Part shown: piece after piece, positions 24,601 through 36,752 of the stretch
Position numbering within the stretch: position 1 is the stretch's first letter
How the letters are laid out: every line of letters begins with the position of its first letter
Source: Escallonia rubra
Taxonomy: Eukaryota; Streptophyta; Magnoliopsida; Escalloniales; Escalloniaceae
Direction: 5' to 3'
Length of the DNA: 64,000 nt
NCBI GenBank assembly: GCA_033065855.1
Contig: JAVXUO010000310.1
Location: forward strand, 806,001-870,000
Position numbers and translations under genes: made by a program
Notes under the pieces: generated by a model
Seen by the model: the letters and a program-made list of their open reading frames with translations, nothing else
Told to the model about the DNA's origin: nothing
The model's database searches: none

Positions 24601-24630
24601 AGGCATAAAATCAAGGTTCGGGGTATTACA
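21621..24630. mobile_element. Solo LTR, 3010 bp, of a related gypsy family
   Basis: Begins TGTCACGACCCGAACCC, ends TTCGGGGTATTACA, and is flanked by an exact 5-bp duplication CGAAC (21616-21620, 24631-24635). No internal region is present, so it is a solo LTR left by LTR-LTR recombination. It contains a poly-C run (22347-22357), repeats of ACTAGGRCCCACAATCCCTAC (22290-22400) and CT-rich sequence (24088-24110). It is nested in the LTR of the gypsy element 21321-31430. Confidence 0.85.
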
Positions 24631-25339
24631 CGAACAATCTACTACTGATCATCACCTGCAGAAGAGAGTCAAACGAAGGGTGAACTTTTGAGAACTCAGT
24701 AAAGTCGTACACAAAGCAGTCTTGGAGAGAGTTACCATAATTCAAAGACAAACAGTTAAGAGATTTCAAACAATTGTTCTCAGACATTTTTGAACATTAA
24801 ATTCAAATACAATGCACATACATTCAGAAGATACTGATCATGGGTGGTAGCGGTGCCGCACAGGCAAAGCTCAGAAAATGTACACATGCATGATGTACCA
24901 GAATACTAGTCTTTTTAGGTACTAGCCTGCATTCCACGCAGGATTCAGACCAGCCTTATAACACCCGCCTCAAAACAAAACAGATTCCCATGTCAGTATA
25001 CAGAAGACGTATATTCAACACACAGATCAATGCTCAATATGCAACAAAAGGTGAGCACTAACAGGAGTTCAATAATTGAACCAGGTTCAACATCAGGGTT
25101 TACTTGGCAATAACAGATCGAAATTAATGAATACTAAGAGTTAAACAACGGTCATAAATAAACAAAAGAATAATTGTGAAAACAAACTGATGGCTTGAGG
25201 TTCGAACAAAAATCCTTACTTAGATCTGCAGCTAATTTATCCTAACCAGAAGTCTTTAGTTTTAACCTAAACGGAATAATCGAATCATCAACACAATATT
25301 ATAACTTAATACAGACTCACACATACTCCCAAAATGAGT

Positions 25340-25700
25340 CCCCTCACCGGGTATGTCAAATTACCGAAATGCCCCCAAAGGTGTAAAATTACCAAAATAC
25401 CCCTCTCGGGCTTAAATCACCAAACGGTTTTCTCGTAAGCAGAATCACTATAATAACCTTATCATACGCAACTTTACCCAAAATACCTTTCCTAGGTCAA
25501 ATTACCAACAAAAAAAAACCCTTCGGGGTGGTAAATTACCAAAATACCCCCCGTTACACTTAAATCATCAAAATGACCTTTCCGTAAGCAACATTACTAA
25601 AATATCCTTATCGTATGTAAATTTACTCAAAAATACCCTTTATGGGTAAAATTACCAAAATACCCCCTTCGAGGTGGTAAATTACCAAAATACCCCTGCG
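25340..25700 (+). repeat. Degenerate short tandem AAATTACCAAAATACCCC words
   Basis: At least eight imperfect repeats of AAATTACCAAAATACCCCY with spacers of 15-25 bp, part of the gypsy LTR. A matching but shorter series is in the LTR-like insertion of the other duplication copy (42180-42385). Confidence 0.75.
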
Positions 25701-26305
25701 GGTTTTCGGCACCGCAAAATTCCAAAATATCTTAAAACGCTATTTTAAGCATCATGATGTCGTTTCTGGACTAAAAACTACTTTAAAATTTTTCGCCCGA
25801 AAATCCCGAACCGGTGTCCGGACTGAGTGCTAAAAGGCCAGTTTCGCGAAAAATACCTATCGGTCTCATAATGGCCCGAAATTTTAGAATATAAATCATA
25901 TCAGTAAAATAATATTTTACTAAAATTTTCAAATCAAAATAGTTTGGTTTGTTATGCTAAATAATTTGATAAAGTTCTTTAATCGGTACCCCAATTTAGC
26001 ACTTTTCGCGAACACAAAAAATTCTCGAAACATTTCAGAACGTACGTCTCGTAAAAAAATTCGTGGAAAATGGCCTAAATTATTTTTTTTACTTTTAGCG
26101 ACAAAAACAATCACTATTCAAATTGAAACACACATTAAAACACCTTATTTACACACATCTTCTTCAACCTCTCCTCCTTCTGCAGAAATCAGTTCCACAC
26201 ACCCAATTCACGCGCAACCACTTCTATGTATAATACCCCCTCCAAAACACTTACAGCACATCTAAACACAATTAACACCTACATACACAATTATACACAT
26301 ACACA

Positions 26306-27822
26306 CATGGGCGGAGCTAGGCTTGTACGAGGGGGGGGCTATAGCCCCTCCTGAGATTTTGAAAAAAAATAAAAAATAAAAAAATAAATTTAAATATATA
26401 GTGTTTTTTTTTCATTTTCCACTTTTCCTTTCTCTCTCTCTCTCGGCCGGCTCTCACAATCTCACTCTCACAGTCAGTCACCGACTCACCGGACAGGCGG
26501 ACACCGGCTCACCGCCGACACCGCGGCACGCCGGCAGACGGCAGCTCTCCTCGGCTCCTCCTCTCTCGGGCTCTCGGCTCTCTCAGGCGTGGCGACGGTG
26601 GCGTCAATCAAGCTCTCACACTCACAGTCTCACGAGTCACCGGTCACGCCGGCTGCCGGCATCTCTCCTCCACTCTCGGCAGTCGGCTCTCTCAGCCACT
26701 GAGCCACCGAGGCTCGCCGCACTCCGGCACCACCCACCGACCCCGGTCACCGGTCGTCGTCCCCTGATTCCGAACTCCGAAGCGCGAAGCCGGTGATTGG
26801 TGAAGGCCTCCCCAGTCCGGCGGTCCCCACCCCAACTCCGGCCAGTCCCCACCCAACTCTGGCCAGATCAGATCTGGCAGATCTAAGTTCACCTCTAAGT
26901 TGGCCAGTCCCCACCCAACTCCGGCGACACCGTTCTGATTTCTGAGGACTGAGGTCAGTGTGCATTTTGAACAATTTCTTTTGCTATTGAGAATTGATTA
27001 TTTGATTAATAATTTTAGGTTGTTAGTTGTGTATTTGATAATTTAGATTATTAATTGATGCTTTATGGATGTTAATCGTGCATTGAGCACTTAGATTTGA
27101 GATTGTTGATGGAGGATGGGACCCAATTGGATTTTTATCCCATTTGAGCATTGATTATTTGATTGATAATTTTAGGTTGTGTTAATTGTGTATTTAAAAA
27201 TTGAGATTATTTTCATGCTGATTATATGTTGTTAATTGTGCATTGAGCATTTGAGAATTGAGAATTGAGATGGTTGATGGAGGATGGGACCCAATTGGAT
27301 TGAGATGTCGGATATGTGATTTAGTTGAATGGTGGGTTGAAATTAAGTTAATTAGGTTAACGCGATAATAAAACATGACTGGAAAAGTAAAAGAATAAAA
27401 TATTTGTAATTAACTAGGTTATTTGATTGATAATTGATGGATTGATACTTAAAATAAAATATATTTTTTTCAGAATGGAAAGGTTCTTTAAAAAGAAAGC
27501 AAAGGTGGAAGAATTATTGCAGTCTAATAAGAATGAGTCTCCGATTCCAAAAGTAACGGACAAAGTTCCCATTGTGTATCGTGATATTCATTCCGAACAT
27601 TCAAGCAGAGCTAGCGATGAGTTCAATTCTGATGAGCTTATTTCAGATCCTGGGTTGCGTCCGAATATTTTGGATTATGGTCCTAATGTTCGAGATAAAG
27701 TTCGACGAGCGTATTGGTCGAAAAGTGCACTTTGTTTTTGTGTGCTATTTTACTTATAAAAATATTTATCTCCTTCGATATATTTTTAGCCCCCCCTGGG
27801 ATGAAATCCTGGCTCCGCCACT
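26306..27822 (+). mobile_element. hAT element (TTF-type zinc-finger family), truncated, 1517 bp
   Basis: Exact 8-bp target duplication CATACACA (26298-26305 and 27823-27830). Ends: CATGGGCGGAGCTAGG at the left; CAGTGGCGGAGCCAGG inverted from the right. The interior reads as a GC-rich leader (26440-26940), an intron-like AT-rich stretch (26950-27474, ending TTTTTTTCAG) and the first coding exon of a hAT transposase-like protein. The rest of the transposase is missing. Nested in the gypsy LTR. Confidence 0.9.
27475..27759 (+). pseudogene. N-terminus of a TTF-type/zf-MYM1-like hAT transposase protein
   Basis: The frame opens MERFFKKKAKVEELLQSN just after an acceptor-like TTTTTTTCAG and contains the run SDPGLRPNILDYGPNVRDKVRRAYWSK, the conserved start of plant 'TTF-type zinc finger protein with hAT dimerisation domain' proteins. 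It then breaks off in CFCVLFYL before the zinc finger proper. The core RNase-H-like and dimerisation regions are absent, so this cannot be an active transposase. Confidence 0.8.
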
Positions 27823-28920
27823 GCATACACACACAACCCATCACACCTGTAACACACACTCAAGAACACATACACTGTTACACTTCATACACCATAAACA
27901 CCCACCAAATCCCTCGAGGATTCACTGAAAAACACACAAACCCACCCCATTTCCATCTTCAACCTCACTTAGACACCCTATACACAATTTCACCCACCAA
28001 AATACACATGAACACCCAAAAAAACACACACCCTGCACACACACTGCCACGTAAATATATATTACACCATTACACCACTACAAGTCTTCTTCTTTACCCC
28101 CTTCAAGCCCGAAAATCTATTGAAAACAACTTACACATCAAAATTACATAGAACTATTGCCATAATTCTACACCCGAGGCATTCGATTTTAAGAAAAATA
28201 TACTCTCTGCGTAGCCATGTTCATGGCTTACTCACGTGCTCCACAGCTATGAAACACACATATACATACCACAAACACATACTATCCTATGCATACTAGA
28301 GATTTAGGGGGTTTACCTGTTGGATTTGGTTCAAAGCTTCCTCCTTTCTCTCCGTTTTTTTCTCCCCCACACGCTGCTCTGTTCTCCGACTCTCTCTCTC
28401 TTGTTTATTTTCTTTTCCGAATTTTCTGTTTCTCTCCTTCCTTTTACTTTCTTTTATTCCCCCAGAGCAATTAAAAAATTCAATTGCATGGTCACCAACC
28501 AGGTGGCTGTTAAACCTAATCTGACTCCCAAAATTTTGACACCTAATACGTACTTCCAAAAATTGCAAAGAAAACCCAAAATTTTCATAATTGCAAAATA
28601 ACCCCCAAATTTTAAATAATTACATTCAAGCCCCAATATTAGTCTAATCGTGATTAATTTAATTAAACATCACTAAAATATACAATATCACTCATTTTCA
28701 TTATCTTTCATCACTAAAATCATAATTTATAATTATGCCCCCAGAGTTTCCAAAATTACGAAAATGCCCTCAAACATTTCAAAATTTACATTTTTGCCCC
28801 GAAGTTCTTTTAAGCTCCGATACTCTACTAATACTCGAGTATTGCTCGAATTTAAAGACTGTCTATTTTTTGGAGCACCGATGGTTATTTTAACCCGCTC
28901 TCAAAGTTCGGGATATTACA

Positions 28921-30793
28921 TTCACCCTCCCTTATAAAAATTTCGTCCTCGAAATTTGCTCACAGATATCTCATCACTTATCATTTCTACGTATCACGCC
29001 TCCGATGCACCCCTCAAATAACCGTCTCATAATAGCTAATCTAAGTTATCTCTGACTTTCACACCCAAATTCTTGTCCCACGAATACATAGACGCAACTG
29101 TTTAAATCCAAATCATAACACTAAACTGAAACCCTGTTGGGTGATCACTTCACTCTGACTATTCCAGAACTTCACGAGCGATGACCTAACGGGTACAAAA
29201 CCCACTGAGCAGAACCCACGCTGCTCCGAATTTCATGCATATTCAACATATTAAATCAAGCTTTAATACGACAGACTTCCCCTATCTTATGCTGACACTA
29301 CACCAGAGATTATATCATTTGCACAACTTACTTAACGATTGTAAGCTTAACCTCAAGCTTAAGGTGTACTAAAACACCAAACGATGGTCATACCAACTTG
29401 CACTGCAAACTTTAATACCTCAAAACAACGAGTCTAAATTGTTGCCCAATTTGTTACCAAGAGATGTGTTATCTTAACACAACGCAAAATATGATTCTGC
29501 ACTCACATGTCTTGCACTTCCACCAAGGTTTAAAGCTCTAAATTATCATATCACTTTTGATTTACAGTCACATTATTTACAAAAATCTTATAGCCTTATC
29601 CTTTAACTATCTGTTTCAGCTAAATCGTTAAAATCTTCCGGTTCCAAAAGCAAGCAACATACTGTCTGTTATCATGTGTTCAACCAAGACCCCAATCATA
29701 CACCAAATCATCGAATAACTTATCCAAACTTAATCCACATTCTCATAATCTATTCTCGCTCACAAATTATCTAAGGCTTAGGAATCTACCTAACCTCATA
29801 TCCAAACACAAAAATCTTTAACAAAAGTCATGCATATTGGCTCTCGGGGTTCACAACAAAATTCTGTGACATTCTAGAAGAAACGACAGACACAGAGACG
29901 ATGATATAGATCTGACAAAGTAAAGTCAACACAACGACTCGGAACAATCATAATCGGAAGGAATTATTGGTCCTTAATAAGATTCGTAGCTTTCCCATGG
30001 CCAGTGGGTCAAATACTAGCTACCCCATCAAGTCAAAATAAATTCGAAAGGAACAGATAGATATCCCGGAAAGGGATAAGACGACTCAAGATGAATGGCA
30101 TCTTATCTGACATCTCAGTGTAAGCTGGCATTCAATTAAGTCATACTTGAGCTCAATATGCAAAAGAATGAATCAGATGACAGAGCAAAATTCCAAATCC
30201 CTTCTTGTACCCTTAAACCAAAATTTTCACTTTTAACACCAGTCATTTTCCAAAACACTATTCTTACTCATCAATCAAATTAACAACCTAACTATTGCTC
30301 ATACCTTATAAACTTCCCAGATATGACTAGGGTTTCTCCTGACAAGACACGGATGCGTGATTAGCAAATCACCGATTCATACCTAGTATGATATCAAAAT
30401 CCTGAACAACAAACGGAGTGAGGTCCATAGAAAGATCTATATCCTAAACATAGACTGTACATTCACAGAAAACCACAAAACAGTCGAAGACTCTCCTGAC
30501 ATAGTACTTATCACAATATCAGTTCTTAAAGGACGGACCTTCATCCTCAATCTCTATGCCAAAGTAACAGATGTAAAAATACAATGCTCCTAACTTAAAT
30601 AGTATACATGCATCGAATGGGTTAACCTGTAAAGTGCCTGACACCACGCCATCAGACGTGACAACATCCTAGGCAGACATTGAACAAAATTTAGTTGATG
30701 TTCTGGGCCTCAGTTTCAAACTTAATGCTCTACACTGTTCAATGCCAAATCTAGCGAGTGTTTGGTTAAGTCTTCCCAATACCGGGATCTACT
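28921..30793 (-). pseudogene. Gypsy internal region with retropepsin remnant
   Basis: On the minus strand near 30402-30373 the frame reads DFDIILGMNR, preceded by DLSMDLTPFVVQ: the aspartic-protease_2 block of gypsy polyproteins (DL..L.L..FDVILGMDWL). It is surrounded by stops. Nearer 28921 the end of pol and the polypurine tract can be seen. RT, RNase H and integrase motifs were not found, so most of pol is deleted or saturated with change. Confidence 0.65.
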
Positions 30794-31499
30794 ACCCTAT
30801 GCATACTAGAGATTTAGGGGTTTACCTGTTGAATTTGGTTCAAAGCTTCCTCCTTTCTCTCCATTTTTTCCTCCCCCACGCTGCTCTGTTCTCTCTCTCT
30901 CTCTCTCTCTCTCTTGTTTCTTTTCTTTTCCAAATTTTCTGTTTCTCTCCTTCCTTTATTTTCTTTTATTCCCCCAAAGCAATTAAAAAATTCAATTCCA
31001 TGGTCACCAACCAGGTGGCTGTTAAACCTAATCTGACTCCCAAAATTTTAACACCTAATACATACTTCCAAAAATTGCAAAGAAAACCCAAAATTTTCAT
31101 AATTGCAAAATAACCCCCAATTTTTAAATAATTAATTTAAGCCCCAAAATTAGTCTAATCATGATTAATTTAATTAAACATCACTAAAATATACACTATC
31201 ACTCATTCTCATTATCTTTCATCACTAAAATCATAACTTACAATATGCCCCCAAAGTTTCCAAATTTACGAAAATGCCCTCGAACATTTCAAAAATTACA
31301 TTTTTGCCCTGAAGTTCTTTTAAGCTCTGATACTCTACTAATACCCGAGCATTGCTCGAATTTAATGCATGTCTATTTTTTGGAGCATCGATGGCTATTT
31401 TAACCCGCTCTCAAAGTTCGGGATATTACATTTGTCAGTCTCGGCCGTCACTGTCGTCAAGCCGTCAACGGTCACGGCCTGAGCCTTAATCCTCACCGG

Positions 31500-31519
31500 C
31501 GATCATGGTCCTCATGGTC

Positions 31520-31552
<33 letters not shown>
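31500..31552. repeat. (GA)n microsatellite in hAT remnant
   Basis: About 36 bp of GA within the right part of the split hAT element, matching the CT-rich leaders of related copies. Confidence 0.8.
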
Positions 31553-31557
<5 letters not shown>

Positions 31558-31687
31558 GACTGCCGACTGGTGTGAGGTCTCGGGGAATGGGGTCTCGGTG
31601 CAATTCCTGAAGAAAAAAAATTCAAAATTTCAGGGGGTGCACTAGCCCCCTTCCCCCACCCCCAGTCTCAATGTAGTTCCGCCCATG

Positions 31688-32246
31688 AATATGACCACTA
31701 AATTTTGACGTTTCAATCAGATCACTCCTTTAGTTTCTGTCAATCCAAGTCCATTAATTTAGGCATAAAACCATCCTTTCTCTATTCCCCTTCTTCTTTC
31801 TTACTCCTTCTTATTCTTCTTCACACACCCACCCACACACATACTATCATATGCATGCGCATGATCACATGCAAGCACACACACAGTGACACGCGTGCAT
31901 GCCCACACACCCCCCCACCCACACACGCACATATTGTCAAACACATACACTGATACTCACAGACCCATATATGCAGTCACACACAAGCACACAGTCACAC
32001 ACACACGGGCGCACGCACACACGTGCGCACGCACATATAATCACACGCACACGCACAACATGATCCTACCCATATCTGAACTAAACTAGTGGGAAAAAAA
32101 CATTTTTCAATAACTTATTGATTTCTCTTGCCAGATTTATCGCCTGTTAATTTCCTAGCTTAGTGTGAGATAGAGATATCTCATTTTGTTAATTTCTCGT
32201 TTGCTAGAATTGGTGTTCTTCTAGCAAAAAAGTTGAAGTAAGATGT
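31688..32246. other. Duplication copy 1, CA-rich segment, no gene
   Basis: Aligns with 45893-46466 in copy 2 (both contain ACCACTAAATTTTGAYGTTTC, long CA/CACACGCA runs and GTGTGAGATAGAGATATCTC). The frames 31705-32089 are products of the CA repeat. Confidence 0.8.
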
Positions 32247-33055
32247 TGATGCCAAGGAAAGTGGGTTCGTACCTACGTGGAGGTGCCACAAAGGCTGCAG
32301 TCTGAGTCAGCTTCCAAGTATGCAAAATGAGAGACAGTGAGGACGGAGTAAGGGCAGAGAGCAAGGCTTCCCAGACAGGCCGTGAGGAGTGGCAGTGCTG
32401 CGGAGACAAGGATGAGACGAACAGGGCCGGCAGTCGACAGTCCAAGTCAAGGTCCGAGTGAGGGTCCAATGTTACGATCCAAAGTTATGTCCAATTTGTG
32501 TTTCTCTCTCTAGAATTCAAGAGCTCTCAAATTTTAGAGTGAGAAAGTGATTTTTGTGAGAAATGAGCAAAAGTAGCTTTTTTGAGTCATAAAGTCCACT
32601 ATTTATAAGAAACAGTGTGCATGTGTCATAAAGTGCCACATGTCGTCCCCTGGGAGTGACATGTCACCGGGGGATCCCAAAATGTCGGTTCTCTACTGGA
32701 CTGTCGGTTCCTAAATTCACGTTGAGTGCCCCACACAGCGTCGCTCTACTTGTCTGAGAAGACTGAACACACCATGATAGCATGATCAAAGTAAGCCTGT
32801 TGCCCCAGTTACCAGTCCAACCCTTACTGAATCCCACAAGCGTTAAGAGACGTGTAGATAACCTGACAGAGGTGAGGGTTTCCCCTGTAGCTACTGCCAT
32901 GCGGACTAGTCGCGATGCCCTCCAAAGACCTGCTCCCGTCCCGGAGTGACCCGGGGGTCATCGTCCTGGGGGCGCCGATGATCACCGGTAACGTGAGTGG
33001 ACATGGTCGCAGCTCAGTGCCTAGAGTCATGCAAGTCACCCCAAACGACGATAGG

Positions 33056-33480
33056 TTTGTGGTAACGAGCCTATCCCACTGCGAAGGGTCCTCGTGCCGG
33101 AGCACTACGAGCGGAGCCCCCCCCGGAATGAAGATGGCGATAGCTTTGTGGTAACGAGCCTATCTCGCTGCGAAGGGTCCTCGTGCCGGAGCACTACGAA
33201 CGGAGCCCCCCGGAATGAAGACGGTGATAGCTTAATTTGTGGTAACGAGCCTATCCCGTTGCGAAGGGTCCTCGTGCCGGAGCACTACGAGCGGAGCCCC
33301 CCAAAATAAAGACGACAATAGCTTTGTGGTAACGAGCCTATCCCGCTGCGAAGGGTCCTCGTGCCGGAGCACTACTAGCGGAGCCCCCCGGAATGAAGAC
33401 AGCGATAGCTTTTTGGTAATGAGCCTATCCTGCTGCGAAGGGTCCTCATGCCAGAGCACTACGGGCGGAGCCCCTCAGAA
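33056..33480 (+). repeat. Tandem array A, five units of 88-91 bp
   Basis: Units begin TTTGTGGTAACGAGCCTATC at about 33056, 33144, 33235, 33323 and 33411 and contain CTGCGAAGGGTCCTCGTGCC and GAGCACTACGAGCGGAGCCC. Identity among units is roughly 90%, lowest in the last one. Confidence 0.92.
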
Positions 33481-33539
33481 TACTGCACACTCTGGAGAGT
33501 GGGTCGAAAGATGTTCCACGTCCATGGCGTGGGCACATG

Positions 33540-34140
33540 GTGTGGTGAATGAGTGTGGTGCCCGGAGGCATATGACATGATTGTGGCGTATGGGCGTGGT
33601 GCCTACGACACGAGACATGATTGTGGCGCACGGGCGCGATGCCTACGACACGAGACATGATTGTGGCGCATGGGCGCGATGCCAAAGGCATGAGACATTG
33701 ATTGTGGCTCGTGGGCGCGATGCCAAAGGCATGAGACATTAATTGTGGTGCGTGGGCGCGGTGACAACTGTCGCGAGACAATACCTAATGTCGGGCCACG
33801 TATCATGGAAGTGGCGCACGGGCGTGGCGACGGACGTCATGGAGACAATACCTGGTGCCGGGGGCACACGTTATGAAAGTGGCGCACGGGCGCGGCGACG
33901 AACGTTGCGGAGAGAATGCCTGGTGCCGGGGCAAGTATCATGGAAATGGCGCACGGGCGTAGCAACGAACGTCGCGAGACAATACTTGGTGCCAGGGGCA
34001 CATATCATGGAAGTGGCGCATGGGCACGACGACGAACGTCACGAAGACAATACCTGGTGCCCGGGGGCATATATGATGAAAGTGGCGCACGGGCGCGGCG
34101 ACGATCGTCGCGGAGACGACGCACGGGCGCTCGTCCGGTG
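33540..34140 (+). repeat. Tandem arrays B (40 bp) and C (about 66 bp), sharing a TGGCGCACGGGC end
   Basis: 33540-33760 holds about five 40-bp units of the form GCGATGCCAAAGGCATGAGACAT TGATTGTGGCGCATGGGC. 33765-34140 holds about five 66-68-bp units with CGACGAACGTCGCGGAGACAATACC, TGGTGCCGGGGGCA and the same TGGCGCACGGGC end. C units look like B units enlarged by an insert. Confidence 0.88.
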
Positions 34141-35138
34141 TCCCGGAGACTGGACGTGAGCCAAGTGTGCATGTTATACCAAAATAATAAGTGTGATGTT
34201 TAGTAATGACAAAGTCGGGAATGATGATACGCGGTCGTCGGCGACGGGTCATTCGGCGGTAGCGCGCGACTTTGGGCGATGGGCATCGCGAGAGCGGTGC
34301 GCGGTCGCGGGTGACAGACGACAGACGTCGTGAGGTTGATGTATGAATGTCCATAAACATCGCGGAGGTGCAAAGACTCGAGAATATAAGTGCGCACGGG
34401 AGGGGAGGCCATAGGCCAAAAAAGGGGGGAAGGCCAAGGCCAAAGCCCCTGGGAGGCTGAGGCCGACCCAATAGGGAGGTCGAGGCCAACCCTAGGGGTG
34501 GCCAAGGCCAAATGGCCAAATCCCATGAAGGGAGCCCAAGGCCACTCCCCCTTTTGGTGAACTTCGGGATCGCCGACGGTAGGTGTTTTGATGGGCAAAG
34601 ACAAATCCGGAAGTTGTGTTACGACGAGCACGTTGTCGTGAGTTGTACCCATGTGACGAACAAGGTGCCAAAGTCACATACAAAGCGTACGAAGCGAATA
34701 AATTGGAAAGGACTTTGCACAAAAAGTGAAGAACCGGGGGGGGGGTAAGGCCAAGGCCAAGGCCAACCCCCATGGGAGGCCGAGGCCGACCCCATAGGCT
34801 TTAGGGGAGGCCGAGGCTGACCCCATGGGGTTGGCCAAGGCCTTTACCCCTTGACCTTGTTGCTCTGGTTGCGCCGTCGGTCGATGTTTTTGGTGGAAAG
34901 GTGTTCAGGTGGTTGCGGCGCGACGATCGTGCTACCGTTCGTGATGTCAACGTAAAATAATTGTTGACTACGTCACGCGCGAGGCTTGCGAAGTGAAAAA
35001 CACACGTAACTTGGGCGTGCGCACTTTGACCGGTTCGAAGCGTTGAAGAATTGACCGTTGAATGTGTCGACGTGTTCGCGCGAAGCAGGACCCCTAGTGG
35101 GCCCTTGGGTCCGACCAAGATAGGTTGGGAACAAATGT

Positions 35139-36064
35139 TCAATTTGGTGCTTGGTTTATTATTTCTCCAAACTTTGATTGAAAAAAAAGGAACTGAAAGA
35201 AGATGCTCCTTTTTAAATTTTGGTTTGTCTAACAATACCCACAATCTTTGTGTACTTGGCAATGAGCTTATTCAAAGTGGAGATGGAAGGAAGTCTAGGT
35301 TCATTTTTCTTAAATGTGTTATGTGACTTTTGAATTAATTAAGCATCATATTGAGATGGTGTTAAAACAATCTTTCAACGAATGCTTTCGTTTTGACTTG
35401 CATATCTTTATTTTTTTGTACCTCTTTTCCGATGTCATGGAATAAAAAGGCCGTCCAACTTTCTCTCGTCCACATTGGCTTACTTAAACATGATTGTTCT
35501 CACCCAGTGATAGTTTCATTAATCACCGTCACTTGTTACACTTACTAGTCACATAACCCATAGTACATCTATTACTCACAACCAAAACTAAGAACCATTC
35601 ACAAGCAACGCACATGAATAACTAGTTAAGATCAAAAGGCAAAAGATGAAGCAAGTTCATGCTCCGAATGCTTTCATCTCAATAAGCAGAGTAAGGACTC
35701 GCAGCAAAGTAGGCTGATGTTGTTTGCCTTGGTTTTTTAGGAGCATGGTTATGGCAGTCATATATTCTTTCAAAGATCTTTGAGGCTGGGTTTGCTAGGC
35801 TGGTAAGCTTGGTGCTAAAGTTATCATTTGCTTTGAAAGCTTAAACTAATATAGAATGGGACCTAACAATGTATATCTTACTTTGTTTGGCATTCCCTCG
35901 AAAGATCAAGGTGCTCTGATACCATTACCAGGTCTTGGTTTTGATTATTTTTCCTTGTGCATTTGATCCCCTTTCTTATAGTGCACTATGTGCTCCGCTT
36001 ATTTGTGTACTTGGTAGTGGTGATGCACCTTGTAGGTTACTTAACCTTTTAGATCATACAATAC
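35139..36064. other. Duplication copy 1, 3' segment, no gene
   Basis: Aligns with 46467-47374 at roughly 90% identity, including AACTAGTTAAGATCAAAAGGCAAAAGATG and TACCATTACCAGGTCTTGG. No frame is conserved between the two copies. Confidence 0.8.
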
Positions 36065-36067
36065 TTA

Positions 36068-36595
36068 GGCCATGTTTTACACTTATTTTTTTCCCAGTTT
36101 TGAAAATTGCAAAAAAAAAGTGCGTTTGGTAATCTTTTTTTTTTCTTCTCCAATTTAAAAAACTAGTTTTTAAACTGAAGAGTAAAAAAAAAAACTCCAA
36201 AAACTGGTTTTTTTTTTTCACTTTTGGTTTTTTTTTTTAGACGACCACCACCACCCTCCCACCGCCCACCTTAGGCGACCACCGCCAGCGGCTTGTCAGC
36301 AGTCGCCGGAGGTTGCCACCGGTGACCACAGTCGGGCGGCAGCCACCTCCAGCAACTACCGATGACCACCGCCGGCCACCACCACCGTCGACCACCGCTA
36401 CGCCCCACCACCGCCACCGCAAAGCACCAAAAAAAAAAAAAACTGGGTTATCAAACACCAAAAAAAAAAAAACTCAAAATAAAATTGGGTTATCAAACAC
36501 CCACTTGTTTTTGTAAAAAAAAAAATTTAAGCTGCTCTTTAATTTTTTCAATTTTAAAACTGAAAACCAATTTTTTTTTTGTGTCAAACTAGGCC
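36068..36595. mobile_element. Tourist/PIF-Harbinger-type MITE, 528 bp
   Basis: Target duplication TTA (36065-36067, 36596-36598). Ends: GGCCATGTTTTACAC and, inverted, GGCCTAGTTTGACAC. Subterminal AAAACTGGTTTTT and poly-A/T runs are inverted between halves. The centre (36237-36425) is an unrelated CCACCGCC-rich block, probably captured or expanded sequence. Confidence 0.7.
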
Positions 36596-36752
36596 TTAAT
36601 TGTTGTGATTTAATAACTCTGTCGTGCGTCATTTTAGGTTCTCTATTGTAGCTTTTATAATTTTTGTATTTTTATAGCATTACAGTCTTGTTGAGGAAGA
36701 AGGGAAGGGGGTTAGTTGCGTATTAAAACTTTTTCCCCCTTGGTAGATCATA

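Larger units (their letters stand above)
21321..31430 (-). mobile_element. Ty3/gypsy retrotransposon, minus strand, internally deleted
   Basis: The 3' LTR (low-coordinate side) is 21321-28920: it begins TGTAACGCCC on the plus strand and ends CGGGATATTACA, with two nested insertions; without them it is about 3.06 kb. Inside it on the minus strand is a purine tract GGGAGGGTGAA and the FEDE(D)E(N)F-type end of pol (plus strand AAATTTCGTCCTCGAAATTT, 28939-28958). The 5' LTR survives only as about 30794-31430. Flanks are CTTGT (21316-21320) and TTTGT (31431-31435), a target duplication with one change. A retropepsin remnant is inside; no RT or integrase block was recognised in the 1.9-kb internal region. 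Confidence 0.85.
20814..31687 (-). mobile_element. hAT element split by a 10-kb gypsy insertion
   Basis: Exact 8-bp target duplication AATATGAC (20806-20813 and 31688-31695). The other copy of the segmental duplication has a single AATGTGAC at the same point (about 45893-45900), an intact empty site. Ends are CAGGGGGACCCAGGAATT at the left and, inverted, CATGGGCGGAACTAC at the right, both like the ends of the hAT at 26306-27822. After removing the gypsy element about 760 bp remain, leader-like CT/GA-rich sequence without a transposase. Confidence 0.85.
32247..35133. mobile_element. 2.9-kb TG...CA insertion built of tandem arrays
   Basis: Interrupts copy 1 of the segmental duplication: GATGT (32242-32246) / TGATGCCAAGG ... 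TTGGGAACA / AATGT (35134-35138). Copy 2 reads straight through (AAGATGTTCAATTTG at 46461). TG...CA ends and a 5-bp duplication (one mismatch) fit a solo LTR or an LTR-type non-autonomous element. Interior: three tandem arrays (33056-34140) and repeated GGCCGAGGCCAACCCC words (34390-34850). The many overlapping frames on both strands of the arrays (to 193 codons) follow the repeats and lack any known domain. Confidence 0.65.

Noticed and set aside
25340..25700. Regularly spaced short repeats resembling a CRISPR array
   Set aside because: Plant nuclear DNA; repeats are degenerate 18-bp LTR words with irregular spacing and no cas genes.
26401..26974. Overlapping ORFs of 66-131 codons on both strands
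   Set aside because: GC-rich leader of the hAT 26306-27822; the real coding start is at 27475 after an intron-like stretch.
33446..34652. Long overlapping ORFs (to 193 codons) on both strands
   Set aside because: Created by tandem arrays whose units avoid stops in several frames; no homology, no codon bias.
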